This document shows positions 54,428-64,000 of a stretch of DNA of 64,000 bases, one piece after another (the first letter of the stretch is position 1; each line of letters begins with the position of its first letter). The notes under the pieces were generated by a model. That model was not told where the DNA came from and did no database searches. It saw only the letters and a program-made list of their open reading frames with translations. The DNA comes from Chryseosolibacter sp964493505 (lineage in GTDB: Bacteria; Bacteroidota; Bacteroidia; Cytophagales; Cyclobacteriaceae): contig CAZBNP010000014.1 of assembly GCA_964493505.1 (NCBI GenBank), positions 71,591-135,590 on the forward strand, given 5' to 3'. The translations under genes were made by a program, and so were the position numbers.

Positions 54428-57097
54428 ATGCCCGAGTTTCCTTCCTTCAAACAATTGGTCGAGTCTGCCTCGGTAAATGATTTGATTAAAGAACATCAAA
54501 AGTATTTAGCTCATACTCCCAAAGAAAAGTTGGCCGACCACATGATTTTGGTTTCAGGTTACTTTCTGAAAATCACAGAGGCTCATGGATTAGAACCTTT
54601 GCTCGACAAACTTTTCCTTAAAATCAGCAATGGAGATACGCAATCAGCATTCATTATAAAAAGGCTTTTTTGGGATACTATCCTTTATCATGACTTTGGA
54701 AAGGTCAATGAGAATTTCCAGAAAGTCAAAATGGGAAACCCCCTCTTTCCATTAAGCCGTTCCAATGGAATTGAAAGTCAGCACTCCATTTTAAGCGCAT
54801 ACATTTTTCTCATTCATCAATATTCAAATAAAGAAGTTGAACAAGCCGCATGTTCAAACACTAAACTACTTTCTTTGATAGCATTCTTTGCTCATAATAT
54901 TGTAAGGCACCATAGTTCACATTTAGATGATATTTCTGATAGGAAAACTTTTCAAAAACTTACCGAAGAACTTTGTTCTAAATTGACTTCTTATTTAGGG
55001 ATATTCAACAAAGAAGCAAATAGCAGTAATCTGACACTGCATCAATTATCAAGCCTATTGGAATTCGATTTACCATTCGAATGGTTTCTGCTCATTCGGT
55101 TGAATTTTTCTCTGCTAACTGCTGCAGATTATTATGCCACCTCCCATTATTATGGAAACTGGAAGATTCCTTATCAGGAATTTGGAACATTCATAAGTGA
55201 ACAAAAAGCACGACATTATCAAAATCTTAAAACTTCACATGCGCACAACAAATATTTGTATGAACATCATGACATAATCCAAGCAATCAATCTTGATGAA
55301 CTAAAAACAAAAAGTCCAGAAAACCTGAATAGGTTGCGCACAAAAATGGCAGCTGAGGTATTGCAAAATGTACGTAGCTATTCGTCTGACAGACTCTTTT
55401 ATATTGAAGCCCCTACTGGAGGTGGGAAAACCAATATGGCCTTTATTGCAGCGCAAGAACTGTTGATTGCCAATCCGGAATTAAACAAGGCATACTATGT
55501 TTTTCCGTTTACAACGCTCATAACACAGACGAAACAATATGCGCAGGAAACGTTAGGATTACTACGTGACGAGTTTATAGAACTTCACAGCAAGGCACCC
55601 CTGAAGGAAAAAGAAGAAAACGAAGCTGAGCAAGATGGTTTATATGGAGAAACACAATTGGACGATATTCACAATCTTTTCGCTAATTATCCTTATGTAT
55701 TTTTGAGTCATATTCGTTTTTTTGATATTCTTAAAGCTAACGATAAGAGCTGCATCTACCTTCTCCATAGATTAGCCAATAGCGTTGTTGTAATCGATGA
55801 AGTTCAGGCCTATAACCCACTACTGTGGGATAAGATGGCTTATTTGTTGAATGAACACGCTAAAAACTTAAATATTCGATTCGTGGTTATGTCGGCTACA
55901 CTTCCTAAAATTGGCGACCTTACTGAAGCGCCTTTTCAGTATTTATTGCCCGATGCAATCAATCGCTTCTTCACGAACCCTAATTTTTCAGAGAGAGTAA
56001 CTTTTAATGATGAATTGACAAAAGTGAGTCAGACAAAAAAAGATGCAAGAGAGGATTATTTAGAAGTGCTCGCTAACAAAATCCATGACAAAGCAGAAGC
56101 CTACAGAGATAAAAATGGTTCAGTAAAGATTATTGTGGAATTTATATTCAAGAAATCAACAACCGAATTTTTGGAAACTGCCAAAGTTATTTTCTTTGAT
56201 TATATAATTCTCGTTTTGAGTGGGACAGTTCTAGAGCCCCGCAGAAAAGAAATTATCAACTACTTAAAATCCCAAAAGGCATTGGGCCAAAATATTTTAT
56301 TGGTTACCACACAAGTAGTAGAAGCCGGAGTGGATATCGATATGGATTTAGGTTTCAAAAACAGATCAATTATAGATTCGGAAGAACAACTTGCCGGAAG
56401 GGTAAATAGAAATGTAAAAAAGGAAGACTGTGCCGTTTATCTGTTTGACTTGGATGATGCTTCGGTTATTTATGGAGAAGACCTGAGATACAAGGAATGG
56501 AAAAAGGGATTAGAAGAGGACTATTTGAGTATCCTCCAAACCAAGCGATTTGATAAAGTATATGATCGGATAAAGATTTTTTTGGCGGAAACGAATAAAC
56601 AGAAAAATATGGGAGGCACATTGACTTTGTATAAATACAAACACGAAAATATGAACTTTCCGGGAGTGGATGAGGATTTTCGACTAATTGAACAAAAGAA
56701 TACGACTGTTTTTGTTCCGTTGAAGCTCCCGCTGTTCCTAGAAAATACAAACGAAAAAGAACCTCTTTTTACTGAAAGCCAAATTCGATTTCTAAATGAG
56801 AGGGGCATGATTACTGAGAATCATATTTCTGGCGTAAGCGTATTTGATCTTTATAAAAAGATCGTTACCAGTAGAGGACAGAATTTCTCTGATAAAAAAA
56901 GAGAAATCCAGTCCATCCAGGCAATCATGTCCTTATTTTCATTCTCATTATTTTCAGAATCTAAACTTGTCAAAGAACTTGAAAACGGTGGAAACCCAAT
57001 CGAGTTCGGCTATTTGTATTTAGTAACCCATAAGGAAGTTTATGATTATACTTTGGGATTATTAGATAAGAAATTTAGTAATCTTATATTTCTCTGA
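54428..57097 (+). CDS. cas3: Cas3 HD nuclease-helicase
   Basis: 889 residues. The N-terminal HD nuclease has YHDFGK (His88-Asp89), QHS (His119) and VRHHSSH (about 160-165). The SF2 helicase has Walker A EAPTGGGKT (331-335), DEVQ (457-460), MSATLP and the motif VI LAGRVNR. It unwinds and degrades the DNA strand displaced by Cascade. The stop is directly followed by the cas4 ATG. A sharp rise in GC occurs at this junction. Confidence 0.94.
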   Translation: MPEFPSFKQLVESASVNDLIKEHQKYLAHTPKEKLADHMILVSGYFLKITEAHGLEPLLDKLFLKISNGDTQSAFIIKRLFWDTILYHDFGKVNENFQKVKMGNPLFPLSRSNGIESQHSILSAYIFLIHQYSNKEVEQAACSNTKLLSLIAFFAHNIVRHHSSHLDDISDRKTFQKLTEELCSKLTSYLGIFNKEANSSNLTLHQLSSLLEFDLPFEWFLLIRLNFSLLTAADYYATSHYYGNWKIPYQEFGTFISEQKARHYQNLKTSHAHNKYLYEHHDIIQAINLDELKTKSPENLNRLRTKMAAEVLQNVRSYSSDRLFYIEAPTGGGKTNMAFIAAQELLIANPELNKAYYVFPFTTLITQTKQYAQETLGLLRDEFIELHSKAPLKEKEENEAEQDGLYGETQLDDIHNLFANYPYVFLSHIRFFDILKANDKSCIYLLHRLANSVVVIDEVQAYNPLLWDKMAYLLNEHAKNLNIRFVVMSATLPKIGDLTEAPFQYLLPDAINRFFTNPNFSERVTFNDELTKVSQTKKDAREDYLEVLANKIHDKAEAYRDKNGSVKIIVEFIFKKSTTEFLETAKVIFFDYIILVLSGTVLEPRRKEIINYLKSQKALGQNILLVTTQVVEAGVDIDMDLGFKNRSIIDSEEQLAGRVNRNVKKEDCAVYLFDLDDASVIYGEDLRYKEWKKGLEEDYLSILQTKRFDKVYDRIKIFLAETNKQKNMGGTLTLYKYKHENMNFPGVDEDFRLIEQKNTTVFVPLKLPLFLENTNEKEPLFTESQIRFLNERGMITENHISGVSVFDLYKKIVTSRGQNFSDKKREIQSIQAIMSLFSFSLFSESKLVKELENGGNPIEFGYLYLVTHKEVYDYTLGLLDKKFSNLIFL

Positions 57098-57610
57098 ATG
57101 CAAATCAACGCTACCCTCATAAACCTCTACCATGTTTGCCACCGAGAGCTTTGGCTTCATGCTCATGGAATAAGAATGGAGCACACCTCCGACATTGTGG
57201 CGGAAGGCAAGCTCATTGGAGAAACCACGTATACGGACCGCGCACAAAAGTTTACGGAGATAGAGATTGACGGTGTCAAAATCGATTTCTACGATGCGCG
57301 CAACAAGGTAGTGCATGAAGTGAAGAAGTCGGCCAGCGTGGAGCAGGCGCATATTGCCCAGGTACAATATTACCTCTACAAGCTTTTGGAAAAGGGAGTT
57401 GAGGGCGCCTCCGGCGTCATCGAATACCCGAAACTGAAACAGCGAGAGGAGGTTCGGCCACTGTCGGGTACCGACGTGGAAAAGATCAGGGCGTGGGAAG
57501 ATCATGTACGGGAGATTGTCAACTTACCGGTATGCCCCACGGTGATACAGGCGAAGATCTGCCGAAAATGCAGCTATTGCGACTTTTGTTATTCGGCTGA
57601 GCCGGATTGA
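57098..57610 (+). CDS. cas4: Cas4 PAM-processing exonuclease
   Basis: 170 residues. A RecB-type nuclease with an N-terminal cluster Cys (VCHRELWL), DFYDARNKVVHEVKKSASVEQAHIAQVQYY (motifs II/III and QxxxY), and C-terminal cysteines CRKCSYCDFC for the Fe-S cluster. With Cas1-Cas2 it trims prespacers at the PAM. The ATG follows the cas3 stop directly, but composition is genome-like, unlike cas3. Confidence 0.92.
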   Translation: MQINATLINLYHVCHRELWLHAHGIRMEHTSDIVAEGKLIGETTYTDRAQKFTEIEIDGVKIDFYDARNKVVHEVKKSASVEQAHIAQVQYYLYKLLEKGVEGASGVIEYPKLKQREEVRPLSGTDVEKIRAWEDHVREIVNLPVCPTVIQAKICRKCSYCDFCYSAEPD

Positions 57611-57805
57611 TCGGATTTTGGCCCGATCTTGAGATATTAGTTCACGGTGTTAACTAGAATTCTTTTCGCATTTACGTTCCCTGCGTTACGAACTTAACGT
57701 AACGAACTATTCGGAATGAGGAAACCAGCGAATCCGTTTATCGTCTCAGGATGCCACAGCCCGGAGTATTTTTGCGACCGGGAAGGAAAGAAAAATTTTT
57801 ACCCG
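57611..57805. promoter_or_regulatory. cas4-cas1 intergenic region
   Basis: 195 bases. CGTTACG-N7-CGTAACG (57684-57690 and 57698-57704) is a clean inverted repeat about 100 bp before the cas1 start and could be a regulator site or part of a separate cas1-cas2 promoter. The cas1 frame is open from 57716, but that part lacks Cas1 features. Confidence 0.4.
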
Positions 57806-58810
57806 ATGAAAAAGACCTACTACCTGTTCAATCCTGGCAGACTCAGCCGCAAGGACAACACCCTGAAATTCACCCCGGTGGATGAGGAAGGCCGTGAAGG
57901 CCAGCCAAAATACATTCCAGTCGAGAGCGTTTCCGACCTCTATGTTTTCGGCAGCCTGGATGCTAACAGTGCATTGTATAACTTCCTGGGTAAGGAGAGT
58001 GTGAATGTTCATTTCTTCGATTACTACGAGCACTATACCGGTTCTTTTCACCCGAAAGAATACCTGCTGGCGGGGAAGATGGTCGTCAACCAGGTCTCAC
58101 ACTATCAGGACCCGATAAAGCGTCTGGTGATCGCAAAAAAGTTCGTAGAGGGTGCGGCCTTCAATATGCTGAAAAACCTGCGATACTATCAGAAAAGAGA
58201 GCGTGATATGGACGTTCCGATTGCCACAATCAGCCAGTTTGCAGAACAGGTCTGCGATGCTGTAGCTATTGAAGAACTCATGGGTATCGAAGGGAATATT
58301 CGCCAGGTCTATTATGGCGCGTATGAATCAATCATAAAAGACTTTAAGATGGGTGTACGTAGCAGACAACCGCCCGCCAATGAAGTAAATACCCTGATCT
58401 CGTTCGGAAACATGATGTGCTATTCCCTTTGCCTCAGTCAGATCTATCACACCCAACTTAATCCCACCATAAGTTTTTTGCACGAACCTGGGACAAGGCG
58501 TTATTCCCTTGCGCTCGATCTTGCCGAGATATTTAAGCCCATTCTCGTTGATAGAACTATATTCAGGGTATTGAATAAGAAAGAATTGCGGGCAAGCGAT
58601 TTTTCTGTGGAGCTAAACCGGTGCGTGCTACGTGAAAATGGTAAAAAGACTTTCGTGAAAGCCTGGGAAGAACGACTCGGCGAGACCATTCGTCACAGAA
58701 CGCTTAAGAAGCACGTAAGTTATAAGCACCTGGTGAAACTGGAATGCTATAAATTAAGCAAGCACATACTGGGAATGGAGGAATACCGACCATTCAGGAT
58801 CTGGTGGTAA
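57806..58810 (+). CDS. cas1: Cas1 integrase
   Basis: 334 residues from the ATG at 57806, giving the usual I-B start MKKTYYLFNPGRLSRKDNTLKF; an upstream in-frame ATG at 57716 would add 30 unsupported residues. Metal ligands: Glu in LMGIEGNIRQVYY, His in SFLHEPGTRRYSLALDLAEIFKP and the Asp following it. With Cas2 it integrates new spacers at the leader end. cas2 starts 39 bases downstream. Confidence 0.94.
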   Translation: MKKTYYLFNPGRLSRKDNTLKFTPVDEEGREGQPKYIPVESVSDLYVFGSLDANSALYNFLGKESVNVHFFDYYEHYTGSFHPKEYLLAGKMVVNQVSHYQDPIKRLVIAKKFVEGAAFNMLKNLRYYQKRERDMDVPIATISQFAEQVCDAVAIEELMGIEGNIRQVYYGAYESIIKDFKMGVRSRQPPANEVNTLISFGNMMCYSLCLSQIYHTQLNPTISFLHEPGTRRYSLALDLAEIFKPILVDRTIFRVLNKKELRASDFSVELNRCVLRENGKKTFVKAWEERLGETIRHRTLKKHVSYKHLVKLECYKLSKHILGMEEYRPFRIWW

Positions 58811-58849
58811 TTTTGTGAGAAGATTTTTCCAGATCTAATTTTTGAAATT

Positions 58850-59110
58850 ATGTATGTTATCCTGGTATACGACATTAATCAAAAACGTGTGGGGAAGATG
58901 CTTAAACTTTGCCGCAGGTACCTGCATTGGATTCAAAATTCTGTATTGGAGGGTGAGATCACGGCAGTTAAGCTCCGGGAACTCGTTATCCAGGCGAAAG
59001 GAATAATGGAAGACAGTGATAGTCTCATTATCTTTAAGAGCCGGGATAGCAAGTGGCTGGATAAGGAAGTACATGGGAGCGAAAAAAACAGCGCTGACAC
59101 TATCATTTGA
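58850..59110 (+). CDS. cas2: Cas2 adaptation subunit
   Basis: 86 residues, normal length. The N-terminal YVILVYDIN carries the conserved Asp; WIQNSVLEGEIT and DSLIIFKSR follow the I-B Cas2 pattern. It bridges two Cas1 dimers. It is the last cas gene before the leader. Confidence 0.94.
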   Translation: MYVILVYDINQKRVGKMLKLCRRYLHWIQNSVLEGEITAVKLRELVIQAKGIMEDSDSLIIFKSRDSKWLDKEVHGSEKNSADTII

Positions 59111-59324
59111 AAAGGAAGTTGTCGGTGATGTTTCGAGGCAGGATTGCGAGGGAGCTTCAAGGGGTCGTATGTTCAAAAAGTCATCGAAAAATCAACACAG
59201 AGCAGGTTGTCGATCCTCGACCAAAAATCGCTTATCTGCGACAGACAACTTTTCCGGTATTAGCCCTTAGTAAAAAGATAGGTTTTTGGAGTAAAAAAGC
59301 GTTTTTTTCATGCTAAATTAACGG
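59111..59324 (+). promoter_or_regulatory. CRISPR leader
   Basis: 214 bases between cas2 and the first repeat. The last 60 bases are AT-rich with A and T runs and should hold the array promoter and the Cas1-Cas2 docking sequence. Open frames here are short extensions of other frames and are not supported. Confidence 0.75.
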
Positions 59325-62300
59325 CTGTTAATCGCACCAATGTGGAATTGAAATGTAACCTTCAAGACGGCGTACTCCCAGGGCTTGCATCCTGTTAATC
59401 GCACCAATGTGGAATTGAAATAAATGTCTGGCAAGTTTGGACAGTTATATCCTTGCCTGTTAATCGCACCAATGTGGAATTGAAATTGGTCTATACGGAA
59501 AGACCATTCACGGTACTTTTCTGTTAATCGCACCAATGTGGAATTGAAATGCTAACACGGCCTGAATCCTAGCTTCGCTAGAGCGCTGTTAATCGCACCA
59601 ATGTGGAATTGAAATGCAGGCAACGGCTAACAATGGTAGTACAAGTCATGACTGTTAATCGCACCAATGTGGAATTGAAATAAAGAAGATGAACAGCCTG
59701 TGTAACGGAAATTTTCTGTTAATCGCACCAATGTGGAATTGAAATACGGTAAACGCATCCTCGATGGCAAAGAGGAAAATTCTGTTAATCGCACCAATGT
59801 GGAATTGAAATTTCGATATCTCGCAAAAGTGTCGCCGTTATTAGTTACTGTTAATCGCACCAATGTGGAATTGAAATAGTTTACAGGTTTCCGCAATGAC
59901 GTGAAGAAAACCGACTGTTAATCGCACCAATGTGGAATTGAAATCCGCGACGGGAGAGGCTGAAGACGAAGCCTCAGAACTGTTAATCGCACCAATGTGG
60001 AATTGAAATTTCTTTGGCGCTGTCTCGTTATGGCGTTCATATATTCTGTTAATCGCACCAATGTGGAATTGAAATATAGAGACGGCCGGCCACCTGCCAT
60101 GCACGGTAATACTGTTAATCGCACCAATGTGGAATTGAAATAAGAAACAGATCCGTGGTCGAATAATCCGAACTGCTGTTAATCGCACCAATGTGGAATT
60201 GAAATATCATTACAACTTTAAGGCTTATTCTCTTTCGTCTCTGTTAATCGCACCAATGTGGAATTGAAATACCTTATGAAGTAGAGCCAAAAATCACAAC
60301 CTCCGGCTGTTAATCGCACCAATGTGGAATTGAAATAATTCAGGGGCAACGCGATATGTACAGTCTACGGCACTGTTAATCGCACCAATGTGGAATTGAA
60401 ATCTTCCGAAAGACGGCTCACTTGAATCGTTATGAACTGTTAATCGCACCAATGTGGAATTGAAATTTGATTCTAAAAATGCTTTGTCCTCTGATCCTCC
60501 TCTGTTAATCGCACCAATGTGGAATTGAAATAGGATTGAACAAGTGCTTGAAGTAGGGGATAATGCTGTTAATCGCACCAATGTGGAATTGAAATTATTC
60601 AAGCCCATCCTGTTTAAAGCAGATGTAGTGCTGTTAATCGCACCAATGTGGAATTGAAATAGGTTGTACGGGCTATTAATGTATAAAACTATGACACTGT
60701 TAATCGCACCAATGTGGAATTGAAATTGTGCATCTGAGAATGGTTCGCCAAATAACGTTTCTGTTAATCGCACCAATGTGGAATTGAAATATTTTAATAA
60801 ATCGGCTCCCATCCTCTAAACTATTCTGTTAATCGCACCAATGTGGAATTGAAATGAGGAAAGTCAGGAGGAACTTTGGAGTGCGGTTGCTGTTAATCGC
60901 ACCAATGTGGAATTGAAATCAGATAGTGAGTTGCTTGCAAAGGTTGACGCACTCTGTTAATCGCACCAATGTGGAATTGAAATAGTTTACAGGTTTCCGC
61001 AATGACGTGAAGAAAACCGACTGTTAATCGCACCAATGTGGAATTGAAATTAGTTATAGGGCAAGACGCCTGTAAACTGGTAAGCTGCTGTTAATCGCAC
61101 CAATGTGGAATTGAAATAGTTATGACACTTGTGATTATGTGATTTCACATAACTGTTAATCGCACCAATGTGGAATTGAAATTCCTGACACGCACCTAGT
61201 GCGATCAGAAGGAATAAGATTCTGTTAATCGCACCAATGTGGAATTGAAATCCCACAAAGAAGGAATCTAAAATACTTGCAGGTTCTGTTAATCGCACCA
61301 ATGTGGAATTGAAATAGCTTAGAGAGCTTCGTTGAGCGCAGCAGCGCATCGCTGTTAATCGCACCAATGTGGAATTGAAATGCAGAACCTCTCCCCAGTG
61401 GAGAGAGCCAACGCCCTCTGTTAATCGCACCAATGTGGAATTGAAATATGGTAGTGGTGGTAGGTGCTTCAGCTGGTGGCGCTGTTAATCGCACCAATGT
61501 GGAATTGAAATTAGATAGGAGGTATAACATTGTTATCCTTAACAACCCCTGTTAATCGCACCAATGTGGAATTGAAATAACAAATCTTAGAAAACACGGC
61601 AAACAGCTTACTACACTGTTAATCGCACCAATGTGGAATTGAAATATCCAAAAAAACAACGTGCTGTTGCCTTAACATCAGCTGTTAATCGCACCAATGT
61701 GGAATTGAAATTCTAAAACCCAAATACCAAACGGCGACAATGCCAAGCTGTTAATCGCACCAATGTGGAATTGAAATCGCTCGATCTTTTGTTGTTCGAG
61801 CATTTTTCTTTCTTCTGTTAATCGCACCAATGTGGAATTGAAATAAGAATACATAAAACGAACTTAGAATGTAAATAGCTGTTAATCGCACCAATGTGGA
61901 ATTGAAATGCAAGTACAGCCAGTGCTAGTATTGCAGGATTTTGCTGTTAATCGCACCAATGTGGAATTGAAATATTCTTTCAAACTCTTTCATACGTTGT
62001 AGTCTTTTCTGTTAATCGCACCAATGTGGAATTGAAATGGAGGTGGCTCAGACTGGGGAGATATAGGAGGCACCTGTTAATCGCACCAATGTGGAATTGA
62101 AATTGACAAATGCTGTTACTACAAGAACAAGTTCGTAAGCTGTTAATCGCACCAATGTGGAATTGAAATATGTCACCCTCCGGGATAGTAGTGTCGAACG
62201 GGATCTGTTAATCGCACCAATGTGGAATTGAAATTTGATCGTAATGCTCGTATTCGTAACGTCGATACCTGTTAATCGCACCAATGTGGAATTGAAATAG

Positions 62301-63931
62301 ACCTATCAAGCGCCTCGTTATCTCAATTAGTGACTGTTAATCGCACCAATGTGGAATTGAAATAATATTAAATATCGGATTCGCCATTTGATTATTGCTG
62401 TTAATCGCACCAATGTGGAATTGAAATACGTTAACGAATACCCAAGTAGGATTAAAGCAGCGGCTGTTAATCGCACCAATGTGGAATTGAAATGCGCGGG
62501 AAGGTCTTATGATTACAACGGAGTGGTTCTGTTAATCGCACCAATGTGGAATTGAAATTGGATATCATCACTCACGCGCCGTCTGACCTTGCACTGTTAA
62601 TCGCACCAATGTGGAATTGAAATAGCGGAACATACAGTGTCGGTACTGGGAATGGATCCTGTTAATCGCACCAATGTGGAATTGAAATTCCGGATAATAC
62701 TTTGCCATTCGCTTTAATTTAGTTTCTGTTAATCGCACCAATGTGGAATTGAAATGAATGTATAATGCGCTGGGTGTTATTCATTGTACCTGTTAATCGC
62801 ACCAATGTGGAATTGAAATCACCCTTACAGGCATGGAAGCAGTTCGGAACCTCACGCTGTTAATCGCACCAATGTGGAATTGAAATCAGATATCAGCGCT
62901 CGATTTAATCGACAAGGTCTTCTCTGTTAATCGCACCAATGTGGAATTGAAATCGGAGAGCGAGTAGGAGATTCCACTTCATGCGCCATCTGTTAATCGC
63001 ACCAATGTGGAATTGAAATAAACAAACGAGGCGCAAACCGTGGCGTAATGCCGCTGTTAATCGCACCAATGTGGAATTGAAATCCCTTTGTAGTTGTGAA
63101 GATGACGGGGCGCGCCCCGCTGTTAATCGCACCAATGTGGAATTGAAATGTGTCGAAGATTAGAGCACCTGTCAGATTCGATGACTGTTAATCGCACCAA
63201 TGTGGAATTGAAATTTTGGACGCTGAACGGTAAAACTAAAGAGCGTGACTGTTAATCGCACCAATGTGGAATTGAAATGCAAAATCACGACGCATGCAAT
63301 ACCGAGGCTACACAACTGTTAATCGCACCAATGTGGAATTGAAATGCGGTACAACTTGATAAGGCTTTAGGTGGTGTAAGCTGTTAATCGCACCAATGTG
63401 GAATTGAAATTCTGCTGAACGGTGACAAAGCCGTCAGTCGATCCCTGTTAATCGCACCAATGTGGAATTGAAATCAATTTCATTCATCGCTAATAGTGCA
63501 TGCGAGCGCTGTTAATCGCACCAATGTGGAATTGAAATAGTGGGGTTAGTGTCCAGACAGGCTTTTCCTTATCTGTTAATCGCACCAATGTGGAATTGAA
63601 ATTCTTTAGGATCATTCATGCAGCAGTTTGGAGCCGCCTTCTGTTAATCGCACCAATGTGGAATTGAAATAGCGCAATATCCATCACACAGGTTATGGAT
63701 AGTATTCTGTTAATCGCACCAATGTGGAATTGAAATCTAAAGATTGTCTGTGCAATTGCGCTCGTCGCTTCCTGTTAATCGCACCAATGTGGAATTGAAA
63801 TCAAGGTGTATCTACACCACAACCTGAACCTGAACCCTGTTAATCGCACCAATGTGGAATTGAAATAAGGCAAATGCACTTCCTTCTGCTTCACCCGTGA
63901 TCTGTTAATCGCACCAATGTGGAATTGAAAT
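59325..63931 (+). CRISPR. Type I-B CRISPR array, 71 repeats and 70 spacers
   Basis: By hand count 71 copies of a 30-bp repeat that begins CTGTTAATCGCACC and ends GGAATTGAAAT; all copies read looked identical. Spacers are about 34-39 nt. The ATTGAAAT end is the I-B handle, so transcription is plus, from the cas2 side. One spacer occurs twice, at 59878-59914 and 60984-61020. The last repeat (63902-63931) is not degenerate. No further repeat starts in the remaining 69 bases. Confidence 0.97.
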
Positions 63932-64000
63932 CTACAGAATCCATATGAAAGCTTCCCCAAAAATAGTAGCGGTTAAAAATAAAGTTTAATCGTTAAATTT
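63932..64000. other. Array trailer
   Basis: 69 bases, AT-rich toward the end. Nothing is supported here beyond the end of the array. Confidence 0.5.

Noticed and set aside
57716..57805. 30-residue N-terminal extension of Cas1
   Set aside because: Cas1 homologues of this type start at the MKKTYYLFNPGRLS segment; the extension lacks conservation signs.
59318..63960. Many minus-strand open frames inside the array with FNSTLVRLT or FQFHIGAIN repeats
   Set aside because: They are translations of the antisense strand of the CRISPR repeats, not genes.
63967..64000. Possible degenerate terminal CRISPR repeat (CGGTTAA..., TTTAATCG)
   Set aside because: Only short matches of 6-7 bases and no handle sequence; not distinguishable from AT-rich background.

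Overview
The window looks like the chromosome of a Bacteroidota member, most likely a Cytophagales-type soil or water organism. This is inferred from two SusC/SusD pairs, type IX secretion (T9SS) C-terminal sorting tails, lipoproteins with acidic residues after the lipobox cysteine, Bacteroidota-type -7 boxes (TAnnTTTG) and scarce Shine-Dalgarno sequences. No rRNA is present and only one tRNA, Pro(CGG), was found.

Layout: 1-5.7 kb holds the tail of a dicarboxylate symporter, a TetR/hydrolase pair sharing a palindromic operator, a DUF4168 protein, tRNA-Pro with flanking GC-rich hairpin repeats, a VOC protein and a TetR/glycosyltransferase pair. At 5.7-7.5 kb is a secreted DUF5060/DUF4038 glycoside-hydrolase-like protein. 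At 7.85-15.4 kb is an AT-richer heavy-metal efflux operon (response regulator, histidine kinase, TolC-like, adaptor, CzcA-type RND); both regulatory genes carry a homopolymer frameshift. At 15.5-26.4 kb a SusCD locus is bracketed by two cyanophycinase-family (S51) peptidases and followed by an M20 peptidase, with two PKD/beta-propeller lipoproteins: a candidate peptide or cyanophycin-type polymer utilisation locus. At 26.6-29.7 kb are a DinB-like protein and a large unknown lipoprotein. At 30-48.9 kb is an alpha-galactoside utilisation locus (galT, DUF5107-TPR, AraC regulator, sugar porter, SusCD, IPT/NHL lipoprotein, GH36, galM, GH97).

From 49.2 kb to the end is a type I-B CRISPR-Cas locus: cas6, a gap with two small minus-strand ORFs, then cas8b-cas7-cas5-cas3-cas4-cas1-cas2, a leader, and an array of 71 repeats and 70 spacers. 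cas8-cas3 are clearly AT-richer than cas6 and cas4-cas1-cas2, suggesting a mosaic locus.

The most interesting object lies between cas6 and cas8 on the minus strand (about 50703-50806). Two degenerate copies of the array repeat bracket a roughly 22-nt pseudo-spacer and are followed at once by an 8-bp-stem terminator hairpin. The pseudo-spacer matches 50826-50845, just 24 bp upstream of the cas8 start codon; the only differences fall at pseudo-spacer positions 6, 12 and 18, the positions that do not pair in type I Cascade. This has the expected form of a cas-regulating mini-CRISPR (creA/creR-like) that would let Cascade repress its own operon, and the adjacent small ORFs are candidates for a linked guard module.
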